Positions 1 to 5,977 of a DNA stretch of 6,078 nucleotides are shown one piece after another. A program made the position numbers and the translations under genes. Source of the DNA: Saprospiraceae bacterium (GTDB lineage: Bacteria; Bacteroidota; Bacteroidia; Chitinophagales; Saprospiraceae); contig JABDJM010000566.1 of the NCBI GenBank assembly GCA_013002475.1, forward strand, positions 1 through 6,078. Reading direction: 5' to 3'. Positions within the stretch are counted from its first letter, which is position 1, and each line of letters starts with the position of its first letter. Under the pieces are notes generated by a model. That model had not been told where the DNA came from. It saw nothing but the letters and a program-made list of their open reading frames with translations, and did no database searches.

Positions 1-1114
<1,114 letters not shown>

Positions 1115-1146
1115 GTTCTAGTTGAAAAGCCGAAAGGTATTGATAC

Positions 1147-1179
1147 ACAAGAGGCCCCGACAATGTCGGGGCCTCTTGT
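1147..1179. terminator. Bidirectional terminator between gldD and recA
   Basis: A near-perfect inverted repeat, ACAAGAGGCCCCGAC (1147-1161), AAT loop, GTCGGGGCCTCTTGT (1165-1179), forms a 15-bp GC-rich stem between two convergent genes, 32 bp after the gldD stop and 21 bp beyond the recA stop. Both flanks are AT-rich, but neither carries a long uninterrupted T run, so termination efficiency is inferred from stem strength. The symmetry and placement fit one hairpin serving both strands. Confidence 0.85.
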
Positions 1180-1200
1180 ATTATAGTATAGATGCTTTGG

Positions 1201-2268
1201 TCATTTCTGTGCAGGACTCGGTTCGCCTACGGGACCGGCCTCGGCCGGCTGCTCCTCTTCAAGTTCCTGTCCGGTAACCTTGGCCTTTATTTTTAGTTCG
1301 ACTTCTTCAGCGATTTCTGGATTGTCCATGAAGAAGTTCTTAGCTGATTCACGCCCTTGCGCGATCTTAGTTCCTCCATAGCTATACCAGGATCCACTTT
1401 TTTCTACCACACCAAACTCAACTCCCATATCCACGATCTCTCCGGATTTAGAAATTCCCTCACCAAACATAATGTCAAAAAGTGCCACTCTGAAAGGTGG
1501 TGCCAGTTTGTTTTTGACAACCTTTACTTTGACATGGTTTCCGACAACGTTTCCTTCCTTGTCCTTGATAGCAGAGCCACTTCTTCGAATATCCAGCCTG
1601 ACGGAAGAGTAAAATTTCAAAGCATTTCCACCAGTGGTAGTTTCAGGGTTTCCAAAGAGTACCCCGATCTTTTCTCTTAACTGATTGATGAAAATACAGC
1701 AGCAACCTGTGCGTCCAATAGTACCCGTCAGCTTACGCATAGCCTGCGACATAAGCCTGGCTTGTAGGCCCATCTTTGAGTCTCCCATTTCTCCCTCGAT
1801 CTCACTCTTGGGGACCAGGGCGGCTACTGAATCAATTACGATGATGTCAATCGCTCCTGAACGAATTAAATTCTCCGTGATCTCTAATGCTTGTTCTCCA
1901 TTATCAGGCTGAGAGATCAACAGATTTTCTGTATCAACACCCAACGCCTCTGCATAAGATCGATCAAAAGCATGCTCCGCATCAATAAACGCGGCAATGC
2001 CTCCTTGTTTTTGACATTCAGCTATTGCATGAATTGAGAGGGTCGTTTTTCCTGACGATGCAGGACCATATATCTCTATTACTCTTCCTCTTGGGAAGCC
2101 ATTTATTCCTAATGCAAGATCCAAACCCAGAGAACCTGATGGAATGGTATCTACTTCTACAACTTGCTTATCGCCCATTTTCATGACGATACCTTTTCCG
2201 TAGGTTTTCTCAAGTCGATCCACTGTCATTCGGATCGCTTTTAATTTGGCGTCTTTTTCGTTGGCCAT
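1201..2268 (-). CDS. recA: Recombinase RecA
   Basis: A complete 355-residue RecA, the ATP-dependent strand-exchange protein of homologous recombination and, where LexA exists, the co-protease of the SOS response. Visible motifs: an N-terminal oligomerisation helix (about 1-33); Walker A GPASSGKT at 68-75 with Lys74; catalytic Glu98 in DAEHAFD; Walker B with Asp146 in [13 protein letters not shown]; loop L1 around [12 protein letters not shown] (156-167); the [10 protein letters not shown] motif with Gln196, which couples ATP to DNA binding; loop L2 with [15 protein letters not shown] (206-220); and a C-terminal domain ending in an acidic then Pro/Ala-rich tail. All key residues are present, so it should be active. 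The ATG at 2268 gives the canonical start; no Shine-Dalgarno precedes it, as is normal in Bacteroidota. The gene appears monocistronic, with a promoter and operator-like palindrome upstream and a shared terminator downstream. Confidence 0.98.
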   Translation of the reverse strand: MANEKDAKLKAIRMTVDRLEKTYGKGIVMKMGDKQVVEVDTIPSGSLGLDLALGINGFPRGRVIEIYGPASSGKTTLSIHAIAECQKQGGIAAFIDAEHAFDRSYAEALGVDTENLLISQPDNGEQALEITENLIRSGAIDIIVIDSVAALVPKSEIEGEMGDSKMGLQARLMSQAMRKLTGTIGRTGCCCIFINQLREKIGVLFGNPETTTGGNALKFYSSVRLDIRRSGSAIKDKEGNVVGNHVKVKVVKNKLAPPFRVALFDIMFGEGISKSGEIVDMGVEFGVVEKSGSWYSYGGTKIAQGRESAKNFFMDNPEIAEEVELKIKAKVTGQELEEEQPAEAGPVGEPSPAQK

Positions 2269-2313
2269 GGAAATTATTTTTGGAGGTGAAAAATTCGTTA
2301 TTTATAGCAGGGA

Positions 2314-2345
2314 CAAACATAAAACATTTTGTGTGAACAAACAAA
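2314..2345 (-). promoter_or_regulatory. Predicted recA promoter (Bacteroidota sigma-ABfr type)
   Basis: On the minus strand, TTTG (2345-2342) is followed after 20 nt by TATGTTTG (2321-2314). This matches the Bacteroidota primary sigma consensus of a -33 TTTG and a -7 TAnnTTTG box separated by about 17-23 nt. Transcription would begin near 2308, giving a leader of roughly 40 nt before the recA ATG. A-rich runs on the minus strand just upstream (2376-2359, including nine consecutive A) resemble an UP element. The start site itself is inferred. Confidence 0.7.
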
Positions 2346-2352
2346 ATGTTTT
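2321..2352. promoter_or_regulatory. Perfect 12-bp inverted repeat over the recA promoter (candidate operator)
   Basis: AAAACATTTTGT (2321-2332) and ACAAAATGTTTT (2341-2352) are exact reverse complements separated by 8 nt. The repeat covers the predicted -33 box and spacer and abuts the -7 box, where a dimeric repressor would block RNA polymerase. I do not recognise it as a known LexA box. A plus-strand terminator is an alternative reading, because a T-rich run follows on that strand, but no plus-strand gene precedes it. Confidence 0.55.
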
Positions 2353-2397
2353 GGAAACTTTTTTTTTGTTTTTTCTATAGATGCCAAAAATAAGAAA

Positions 2398-2422
2398 GCG
2401 GCACTTCCAAAGGAAATGCCGC
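2398..2422 (-). terminator. Rho-independent terminator of the 78-residue gene
   Basis: Read on the minus strand, GCGGCATTTCC, a TTT loop and GGAAGTGCCGC form an 11-bp stem with one U-G wobble, followed by TTTCTTATTTTT. It lies 46 bp past the stop of the small gene at 2469-2705 and before the recA promoter, so it separates that gene from recA transcription. Confidence 0.8.
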
Positions 2423-2468
2423 CTTAGCTTTTTAGACCCTTTCGGGATAGTTGCTTGGTCTCTTACCG

Positions 2469-2705
2469 TTAAAGAGAAGGTTCCACTGCTGAATATCGAC
2501 TATACTGCAGAACTCTGCTTAGTACAGAAGGTTTGACATCAAAGCTCACCTTTGGAATTTGACGGAAGGCTGCTTTAAGCTCTTCAAAGGTCCCGGATAA
2601 TTCCTGGTCCTCCTCGAGCCTATGCTCCCATTCCAACATCTCCAGCGTGGGTTTCTCCCGATACAGTAAGTACACCAAATGGTTTAGTGTAGAATCTTTC
2701 TGCAT
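2469..2705 (-). CDS. Small conserved-looking protein of unknown function (78 aa)
   Basis: I do not recognise a named family. The 78-residue protein is soluble, without signal peptide, membrane segment or cysteine. It is rich in charged helix-forming residues: a first helix around NHLVYLLYREK (8-18), a second around TLEMLEWEHRLEEDQELSGTFEELKAAF (20-47), then a linker and a C-terminal helix around PSVLSRVLQYSR (59-70). The pattern LxxxExxLxxDxELxxxxxEL resembles the N-terminal helical hairpins of Bacteroidota anti-sigma or zinc-finger-like regulatory proteins, but without metal ligands; that likeness is only suggestive. It is supported as a gene by an ATG start, a dedicated terminator downstream and an otherwise empty region on both strands. 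No convincing promoter is visible in the 88 bp upstream, so it may depend on read-through from the DUF2147 gene. Confidence 0.72.
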   Translation of the reverse strand: MQKDSTLNHLVYLLYREKPTLEMLEWEHRLEEDQELSGTFEELKAAFRQIPKVSFDVKPSVLSRVLQYSRYSAVEPSL

Positions 2706-2729
2706 AGAGAAATTTTAGTGAGTAAAGAA

Positions 2730-2747
2730 GGTTTTCCGTTGAAAACC
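2730..2747 (-). terminator. Weak hairpin after the DUF2147 gene (possible terminator)
   Basis: On the minus strand GGTTTTC, loop AACG, GAAAACC form a 7-bp stem followed by TTCTTT, located 47 bp after the DUF2147 stop and 25 bp before the start of the 78-residue gene. The stem has only three GC pairs and the T tract is broken, so it is either a weak terminator or a leader hairpin of the next gene. Confidence 0.35.
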
Positions 2748-2750
2748 ACC

Positions 2751-2764
2751 TACTTAACTAAGTA
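2751..2764. repeat. 14-bp hyphenated palindrome upstream of the 78-residue gene
   Basis: TACTTA (2751-2756) and TAAGTA (2759-2764) are perfect reverse complements separated by AC. It sits 46 bp upstream of the start of the small gene, a position suited to a dimeric regulator. The arms are short and AT-rich, so chance cannot be excluded. Confidence 0.3.
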
Positions 2765-2793
2765 CTATTTGAAAATATTGTGTGAGGATCCCC

Positions 2794-3219
2794 TTATTTG
2801 ACCCTATACCAGGTCTGGGTTCGATATAGTCCTGTCCAGTGTTTTCCGCGGACTTTGAGCTCGTCCTTATTGCCCTCATCATACCAAACCGAACAACGGT
2901 ACTGGTTTCCGTTAGCCGGATCAAGGATGGTTCCCTGAGACCAGTAATCCTTATAGGGAGACAATTTTTCAAGGATCACCATACCCAGAATGGGCCGGTC
3001 CTTTTTCTTCCCTGTGCAATGATCGCAGACGATTGTAGATTCATCGGCAAGAAGTTTGACGATCTTCCCGAAGTATTTTCCATCATCTTCATAGATCTCT
3101 ACATGAGACTTCGCCTCAGACGATTCGTCATCAATGGTTTTCCAAAGTCCGATTGGATTTTGCGCATGCAGTTGGGAAAATGAAAGTATCGCAAAAACTA
3201 TAAGTAATGATCTAATCAT
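2794..3219 (-). CDS. Secreted DUF2147-family protein
   Basis: A 141-residue protein with a signal peptide (MIRSLLIVFAILSFSQLHA, likely cleaved after Ala19), so it should be periplasmic or exported. The mature part matches DUF2147 throughout: an early GLWKTIDDES motif (24-33), the GKYFGKIVKL strand (47-56), the CDHCTGKKKDRPILGMVIL block (65-83) with paired Cys65/Cys68, GTILDPANGNQYRC (96-109), and LKVRGKHWTGLYRTQTWYRV at the end (121-140). The family's biochemical role is not established; structures show a small beta-barrel, lipocalin-like fold, which suggests binding of a small hydrophobic ligand (recalled, not tested here). Family length is usually about 120-150 residues, so this copy is intact. 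It follows the HExxH protein gene by 26 bp and is probably the last gene of that transcript. Confidence 0.9.
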   Translation of the reverse strand: MIRSLLIVFAILSFSQLHAQNPIGLWKTIDDESSEAKSHVEIYEDDGKYFGKIVKLLADESTIVCDHCTGKKKDRPILGMVILEKLSPYKDYWSQGTILDPANGNQYRCSVWYDEGNKDELKVRGKHWTGLYRTQTWYRVK

Positions 3220-3245
3220 GGTAAGTCTCGTTGTAAATCTATTTT

Positions 3246-3788
3246 CTATTCAGCAAAGGCCTGCATTTTGAAGAGGTCATCCTGGATTTTATGGTACCAT
3301 TCTTCTTGTTGTTCTTCATTCAGACTATGCTGGGTCATAATATCATAATGCTTTTGTTGGGTTTCCCACCTCTCCAGAAAGTTGCTCACAAAATATTCAA
3401 ATGCCCATTCATCTCCGCAGTTGAATTGCTTTTCACTAAGCGCCTTTCGAAGCTTTCTGGCATTTAGTTCCGTGATATCAAAGTGGATCTGCTCGTGCGT
3501 TAGATGGTGATTGGTAAGCGCCTCTGATTTAACCCAGGATTCATTTTTCTCAAAATAGGCCTGGACCTTATAAATGATTTTGCCATCCTTGCACCCGGCG
3601 TAATGAACTATCCCACTCGATGTAAGAGCAGAAATATTGCTCATATCATATGCAGGCATCCCCTCAAAATCATCCCAGGTAAGTCTATGCTCGGGTGACC
3701 AATAAATAATGTCAGGTGAATCTGTATTTCCTGAAAACAACAAAGCCAGGAAAAGACAAACAGCCGGAATGGATAAGCTCGATTTCAT
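3246..3788 (-). CDS. Predicted secreted zinc-dependent protease, DUF922-like
   Basis: A 180-residue protein with an N-terminal signal sequence (hydrophobic residues 6-19, cleavage probably near 20-24). The mature part begins with RLTWDDFEGMPAYDMSNISALTSSGI (35-60), matching the LxWxDFxGxP and A-T-x-x-x-I signatures of DUF922/COG5661 proteins. The hallmark is LTHEQIHFDITELNARKLRKAL (96-117), containing an HExxH zinc motif with His98, Glu99 and His102. A third ligand is not certain; the conserved-looking HYDIMTQHS segment (147-155) is a candidate. Cys66 and Cys124 could form a disulfide in the periplasm. Substrate unknown. It starts 20 bp after the ATL-like gene, behind a run of nine A, and is followed 26 bp later by the DUF2147 gene. 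The family is annotated as predicted protease only; activity is inferred from the motif. Confidence 0.8.
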   Translation of the reverse strand: MKSSLSIPAVCLFLALLFSGNTDSPDIIYWSPEHRLTWDDFEGMPAYDMSNISALTSSGIVHYAGCKDGKIIYKVQAYFEKNESWVKSEALTNHHLTHEQIHFDITELNARKLRKALSEKQFNCGDEWAFEYFVSNFLERWETQQKHYDIMTQHSLNEEQQEEWYHKIQDDLFKMQAFAE

Positions 3789-3808
3789 AACTTTTTTTTT
3801 ATTCGTGG

Positions 3809-4150
3809 TTATGAGATGCTTCCCAGTTCCTCAGCAGGATCCCAAAAGTGAGTCTGGAAATTTTGAACAGTATTGTCCTCGATCTCAACTCCTTCGTTCT
3901 CCAGCAATTGTGACATCAAAGTGGGACTTGGAAAATGTGTTCTTCCAGTAAGCTCCCCCTTTCTGTTTACAACTCGGTGTGCAGGAACATTTTCGGTAGC
4001 AAATGAACGATTCAGAGCCCATCCAACCATTCTCGCTGAACCAAGGGCGAGATAGTTTGCAATCGCGCCATAGGTCGTTATTCGGCCAAAGGGAATCTTC
4101 TTCGTTACAGCATAAACATCATCATGGTAGCTCATCTTCTTAAAAAGCAT
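3809..4150 (-). CDS. Alkyltransferase-like (ATL) protein, MGMT family without acceptor cysteine
   Basis: About 113 residues with the DNA-binding domain of O6-alkylguanine-DNA alkyltransferases. Visible are VYAVTKKIPFGRITTYGAIA (12-31) with Tyr27, the SARMVGWAL segment carrying Arg40, which corresponds to the arginine finger that flips the damaged base, and VPAHRVVNRKGELTG (55-69). In true MGMT the last motif reads PCHRV; here Ala57 replaces the methyl-accepting Cys, so the protein cannot repair by alkyl transfer. ATL proteins instead bind O6-alkylguanine and recruit nucleotide-excision repair (established for other ATLs). Start choice: ATG at 4150 leaves a normal short N-terminus; ATG at 4135 (108 residues) is equally possible, while a TTG at 4204 would add 18 residues unlike the family. 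It is the first gene of a tight minus-strand group with the HExxH and DUF2147 genes. Confidence 0.88.
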   Translation of the reverse strand: MLFKKMSYHDDVYAVTKKIPFGRITTYGAIANYLALGSARMVGWALNRSFATENVPAHRVVNRKGELTGRTHFPSPTLMSQLLENEGVEIEDNTVQNFQTHFWDPAEELGSIS

Positions 4151-4176
4151 TAATCCATTCTGTCTATGCCTTTCAA

Positions 4177-4209
4177 GGATTTTGTTCGCTACATTTGCTC
4201 GCAAAATCC
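4177..4209. repeat. 8-bp inverted repeat upstream of the ATL gene
   Basis: GGATTTTG (4177-4184) and CAAAATCC (4202-4209) are exact reverse complements with a 17-bp spacer, 27 bp upstream of the chosen ATL start. The arm spacing, about 2.4 helical turns centre to centre, could suit a dimeric regulator; chance is possible. Confidence 0.3.
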
Positions 4210-4227
4210 CCGTTTTAAAGGGCTTTG

Positions 4228-4247
4228 AAGGGGTCTTTCGACCTCTT
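4228..4247. repeat. Short hairpin in the divergent spacer
   Basis: AAGGGGTC (4228-4235), loop TTTC, GACCTCTT (4240-4247) form an 8-bp stem on the plus strand with one G-U pair. No T tract follows on either side, so it is not a typical terminator; it contains one of the three TTTCGAC copies. Confidence 0.3.
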
Positions 4248-4364
4248 GCTACTTAGAAACGGCAAAGACTATGCCTTTCGACATATCAAAAATTGTTTTT
4301 TTTCGACTTTTCCCGAAAATATAGTTTTTAAAGGGGCCAATTAGAAAAATTTCTATTAAGAAAA

Positions 4365-5009
4365 ATGCTAAAAACAAAAATCAAAGCTTCCCAGATCAGC
4401 AATTTAACCGATGCCAGGTATTTCGCAGCCTGGGGGGTGGATTGGCTTGGTTTTTCCGTTCAGCCCGGAAGCTCAGGATATATTGACCCGACAACTCTAA
4501 CCGGGATCACAAGTTGGATCGAGGGTCCTGATATCGTGGCTGAATTTGACCTGGAAGAATCCGAACAAATCAAAACCGTGGCCGAAAAGTTGGAAATCAA
4601 CTGTTTGCAGCTTGGCCACTTTTTTCCTCAAGAGGATCTTCAGAAACTCGCTTCTTTTGACATAATTCAGAAACTGGTTATCAACGAGGAATTGGGTGAA
4701 GTGGCAGTGAATCAATTTATAGAAAGTCGGGCCGCCTGGGCAAAAACATTTTTGTTAGATTTTGAAGTCGGTGGTTATTCCTTTCAGGATCTGCGGGAGA
4801 ACAATTGCCCTCTCTCTCATGATTTTATTCGTGACCTGGTTAAAAGACATTCTTGCTTACTTCAAATAAGTATCCGGCCTGATGACATTCCTCCAATTCT
4901 TGAATTAGGGTCTTTGGGCTTGTCCTTGAAGGGGGGCTCTGAAGAAAAAGTTGGTTATAAATCTTTTGACGAACTGGATGAGCTCTTTGAAGCCCTGGAA
5001 GACGATTAG
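4365..5009 (+). CDS. TrpF-like (phosphoribosylanthranilate isomerase-related) barrel protein with altered active site
   Basis: A 214-residue protein of TrpF length and layout. The N-terminus KIKASQISNLTDARYFAAWGVDWLGFSV aligns without gaps to the TrpF start KIKVCGMRxxxxIRAVAALGVDLMGFIF. LQLGH (81-85) stands where TrpF has QLHG, FLLDFEVGGYSF (129-140) keeps the aspartate (Asp132) and GG of the catalytic-acid region, and LSLKGGSEEKVGYKSFDELDELFEAL fits the C-terminal DVSSGVE...PGxKD..KI region. However, the catalytic Cys7 is Ser9, the arginine of the SPRY segment is Gly38 (SSGYI), and the AGGLxPxNV phosphate-binding strand reads ISIRPDDI. Isomerase activity is therefore doubtful, and no other trp gene is adjacent. 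ATG at 4365 is the only good start, in an A-rich context. The stop overlaps the convergent ypdA stop. Confidence 0.75.
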   Translation: MLKTKIKASQISNLTDARYFAAWGVDWLGFSVQPGSSGYIDPTTLTGITSWIEGPDIVAEFDLEESEQIKTVAEKLEINCLQLGHFFPQEDLQKLASFDIIQKLVINEELGEVAVNQFIESRAAWAKTFLLDFEVGGYSFQDLRENNCPLSHDFIRDLVKRHSCLLQISIRPDDIPPILELGSLGLSLKGGSEEKVGYKSFDELDELFEALEDD

Positions 5010-5974
5010 CCTTTCATATGCTTTACGATGGCTTTCGCATGATGCCGTGTGTTCTCAATAAAAAGGAGGCTGGTTCGTAAACCTGCCTTGACCACTCCCG
5101 CCAGATAAATCCCTTTTATACTACTTTCAAGGGTCTCCTCATTGTGGACAGGCGTTTTCCATTCGTCCTGCTCATATTGCAAACCCAACAGATCCATTAA
5201 TTGGTAGTTCGGTTTGTAACCGGTCATTGCCAACACGAAATCATTAGGATATTTAATTTCCCCATCCGGAGTCTTTATGATCACATGATCTTCCTCGATC
5301 TTGATAACCTTGGAATTGAAAAAGGCCTTAATACTTCCTTCCTTAATCCGGTTTTCGATGTTGGGTTTTATCCAGTATTTCACCCTTTCATAAATGGTCG
5401 GCTCCCGAACAACCATGGTCACGTCCGCACCTTTATGATATGTTTCCAGTGCTACATCACAAGCAGAATTTGCAGCACCGATCACCACCAGCTTTTGTCC
5501 GACATAAATGTGTGGCTCCTGGTAGTAGTGCCGCACCTTAGGAAGTTCTTCGCCCGGAACATCCAGCAATCTTGGACTATCATAAAACCCCGTTGCCAAG
5601 ACTATATTATTACAGGAGTATTTTCCCTTACTCGTGCTGATCTGAAAGTTTCCCTTTTCTCCACTGTAGTCAGTTACTTCTTCATAGAAGTGAATGTTTA
5701 AATCCCAGGCGTCGTAGACCCGCCGGTAATACTCAAGAGCCTCCCTCCGTGTTGGTTTGTCAGAATGAGAGATAAAGGGAACCTCTCCTATTTCTAAAAG
5801 TTTGGAGGTGGAAAAAAAGGTCATGTTTGTCGGGAAGTTGAAAATGGAATTTACCAAAACCCCCTTTTCAATAATCAAGTGGGTCAGCCCGGCCTTCTTT
5901 GCTTCAATGCCGAGAGTTAGCCCAATGGGTCCGGCGCCAATAACGATTATGTCGTAATGTGCTTCTTGTGTCAT
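5006..5974 (-). CDS. ypdA: YpdA-family FAD/NADPH oxidoreductase (putative bacillithiol disulfide reductase)
   Basis: A 322-residue flavoprotein of the YpdA/Bdr family, which uses NADPH to reduce oxidised bacillithiol in the cytoplasm. The FAD-binding Rossmann motif is IIVIGAGPIGL (9-19), followed by the family signature VNSIFNFPTNMTFFSTSKLLEIGEVPF and KPTRREALEYYRRV. The NADPH-binding motif is VVIGAANSACDVAL, with LATGFYDSP before it, and the C-terminal FAD motif is GIYLAGVVKAGLRTSLLFIENTRHHA. Length matches the family. In Staphylococcus YpdA the first motif is GGGPCG, and Cys14 there is required for activity; here that position is Ile17. Like other members it lacks the CxxC pair of thioredoxin reductases. 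The ATG at 5974 directly precedes the Rossmann fold. It lies 3 bp after an upstream minus-strand gene and overlaps the convergent TrpF-like stop by 4 bp. Confidence 0.9.
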   Translation of the reverse strand: MTQEAHYDIIVIGAGPIGLTLGIEAKKAGLTHLIIEKGVLVNSIFNFPTNMTFFSTSKLLEIGEVPFISHSDKPTRREALEYYRRVYDAWDLNIHFYEEVTDYSGEKGNFQISTSKGKYSCNNIVLATGFYDSPRLLDVPGEELPKVRHYYQEPHIYVGQKLVVIGAANSACDVALETYHKGADVTMVVREPTIYERVKYWIKPNIENRIKEGSIKAFFNSKVIKIEEDHVIIKTPDGEIKYPNDFVLAMTGYKPNYQLMDLLGLQYEQDEWKTPVHNEETLESSIKGIYLAGVVKAGLRTSLLFIENTRHHAKAIVKHMKG

Positions 5975-5977
5975 AGA

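Larger units (their letters stand above)
4151..4364. other. Divergent intergenic region between ATL and TrpF-like genes
   Basis: This roughly 214-bp AT-rich spacer must contain promoters for both divergent genes. No full TTTG / TAnnTTTG pair is visible. The best plus-strand candidate is TAGTTTTT at 4322-4329, seven of eight relative to TAnnTTTG if T is allowed at the last place, with no good -33 box. On the minus strand CAAAGACTA (4263-4271) reads TAGTCTTTG, one base too long. The spacer also holds an 8-bp inverted repeat, a short hairpin, three TTTCGAC copies and a 10-bp direct repeat, TTTTAAAGGG at 4213-4222 and 4326-4335. No small gene or RNA is evident. Confidence 0.5.

Noticed and set aside
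1235..1248. GC-rich palindrome CCGGCC-TC-GGCCGG
   Set aside because: It lies in the coding sequence for the Pro/Ala/Gly-rich RecA tail, where such codons readily make palindromes; no T tract follows to suggest a terminator.
1694..1702. Three consecutive cysteines in RecA (residues 189-191)
   Set aside because: The [10 protein letters not shown] form is, as I recall, usual for RecA in Bacteroidota, so it is not a special redox feature.
1357..1912. Two plus-strand open frames (1357-1680 and 1685-1912) opposite recA
   Set aside because: They are mirror frames of a fully conserved RecA; the peptides have no family likeness and no promoter.
2321..2367. Reading the recA-upstream palindrome plus T run as a plus-strand terminator
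   Set aside because: No plus-strand transcript enters this region: gldD is already followed by a strong terminator at 1147-1179. The AT-rich stem with 8-nt loop fits an operator better, though not conclusively.
2839..3183. 114-residue plus-strand open frame opposite the DUF2147 gene
   Set aside because: DUF2147 motifs run through the entire opposing frame; this one is a shadow.
4202..4204. TTG start that would lengthen the ATL protein by 18 residues
   Set aside because: The added N-terminus is unlike the family, the codon falls in the arm of an inverted repeat, and two ATG codons at 4150 and 4135 give normal lengths.
5201..5701. 166-residue plus-strand open frame opposite ypdA
   Set aside because: It lies wholly antisense to a clear YpdA coding region, and its translation is Phe/Ile/His-rich without recognisable domain or start context.
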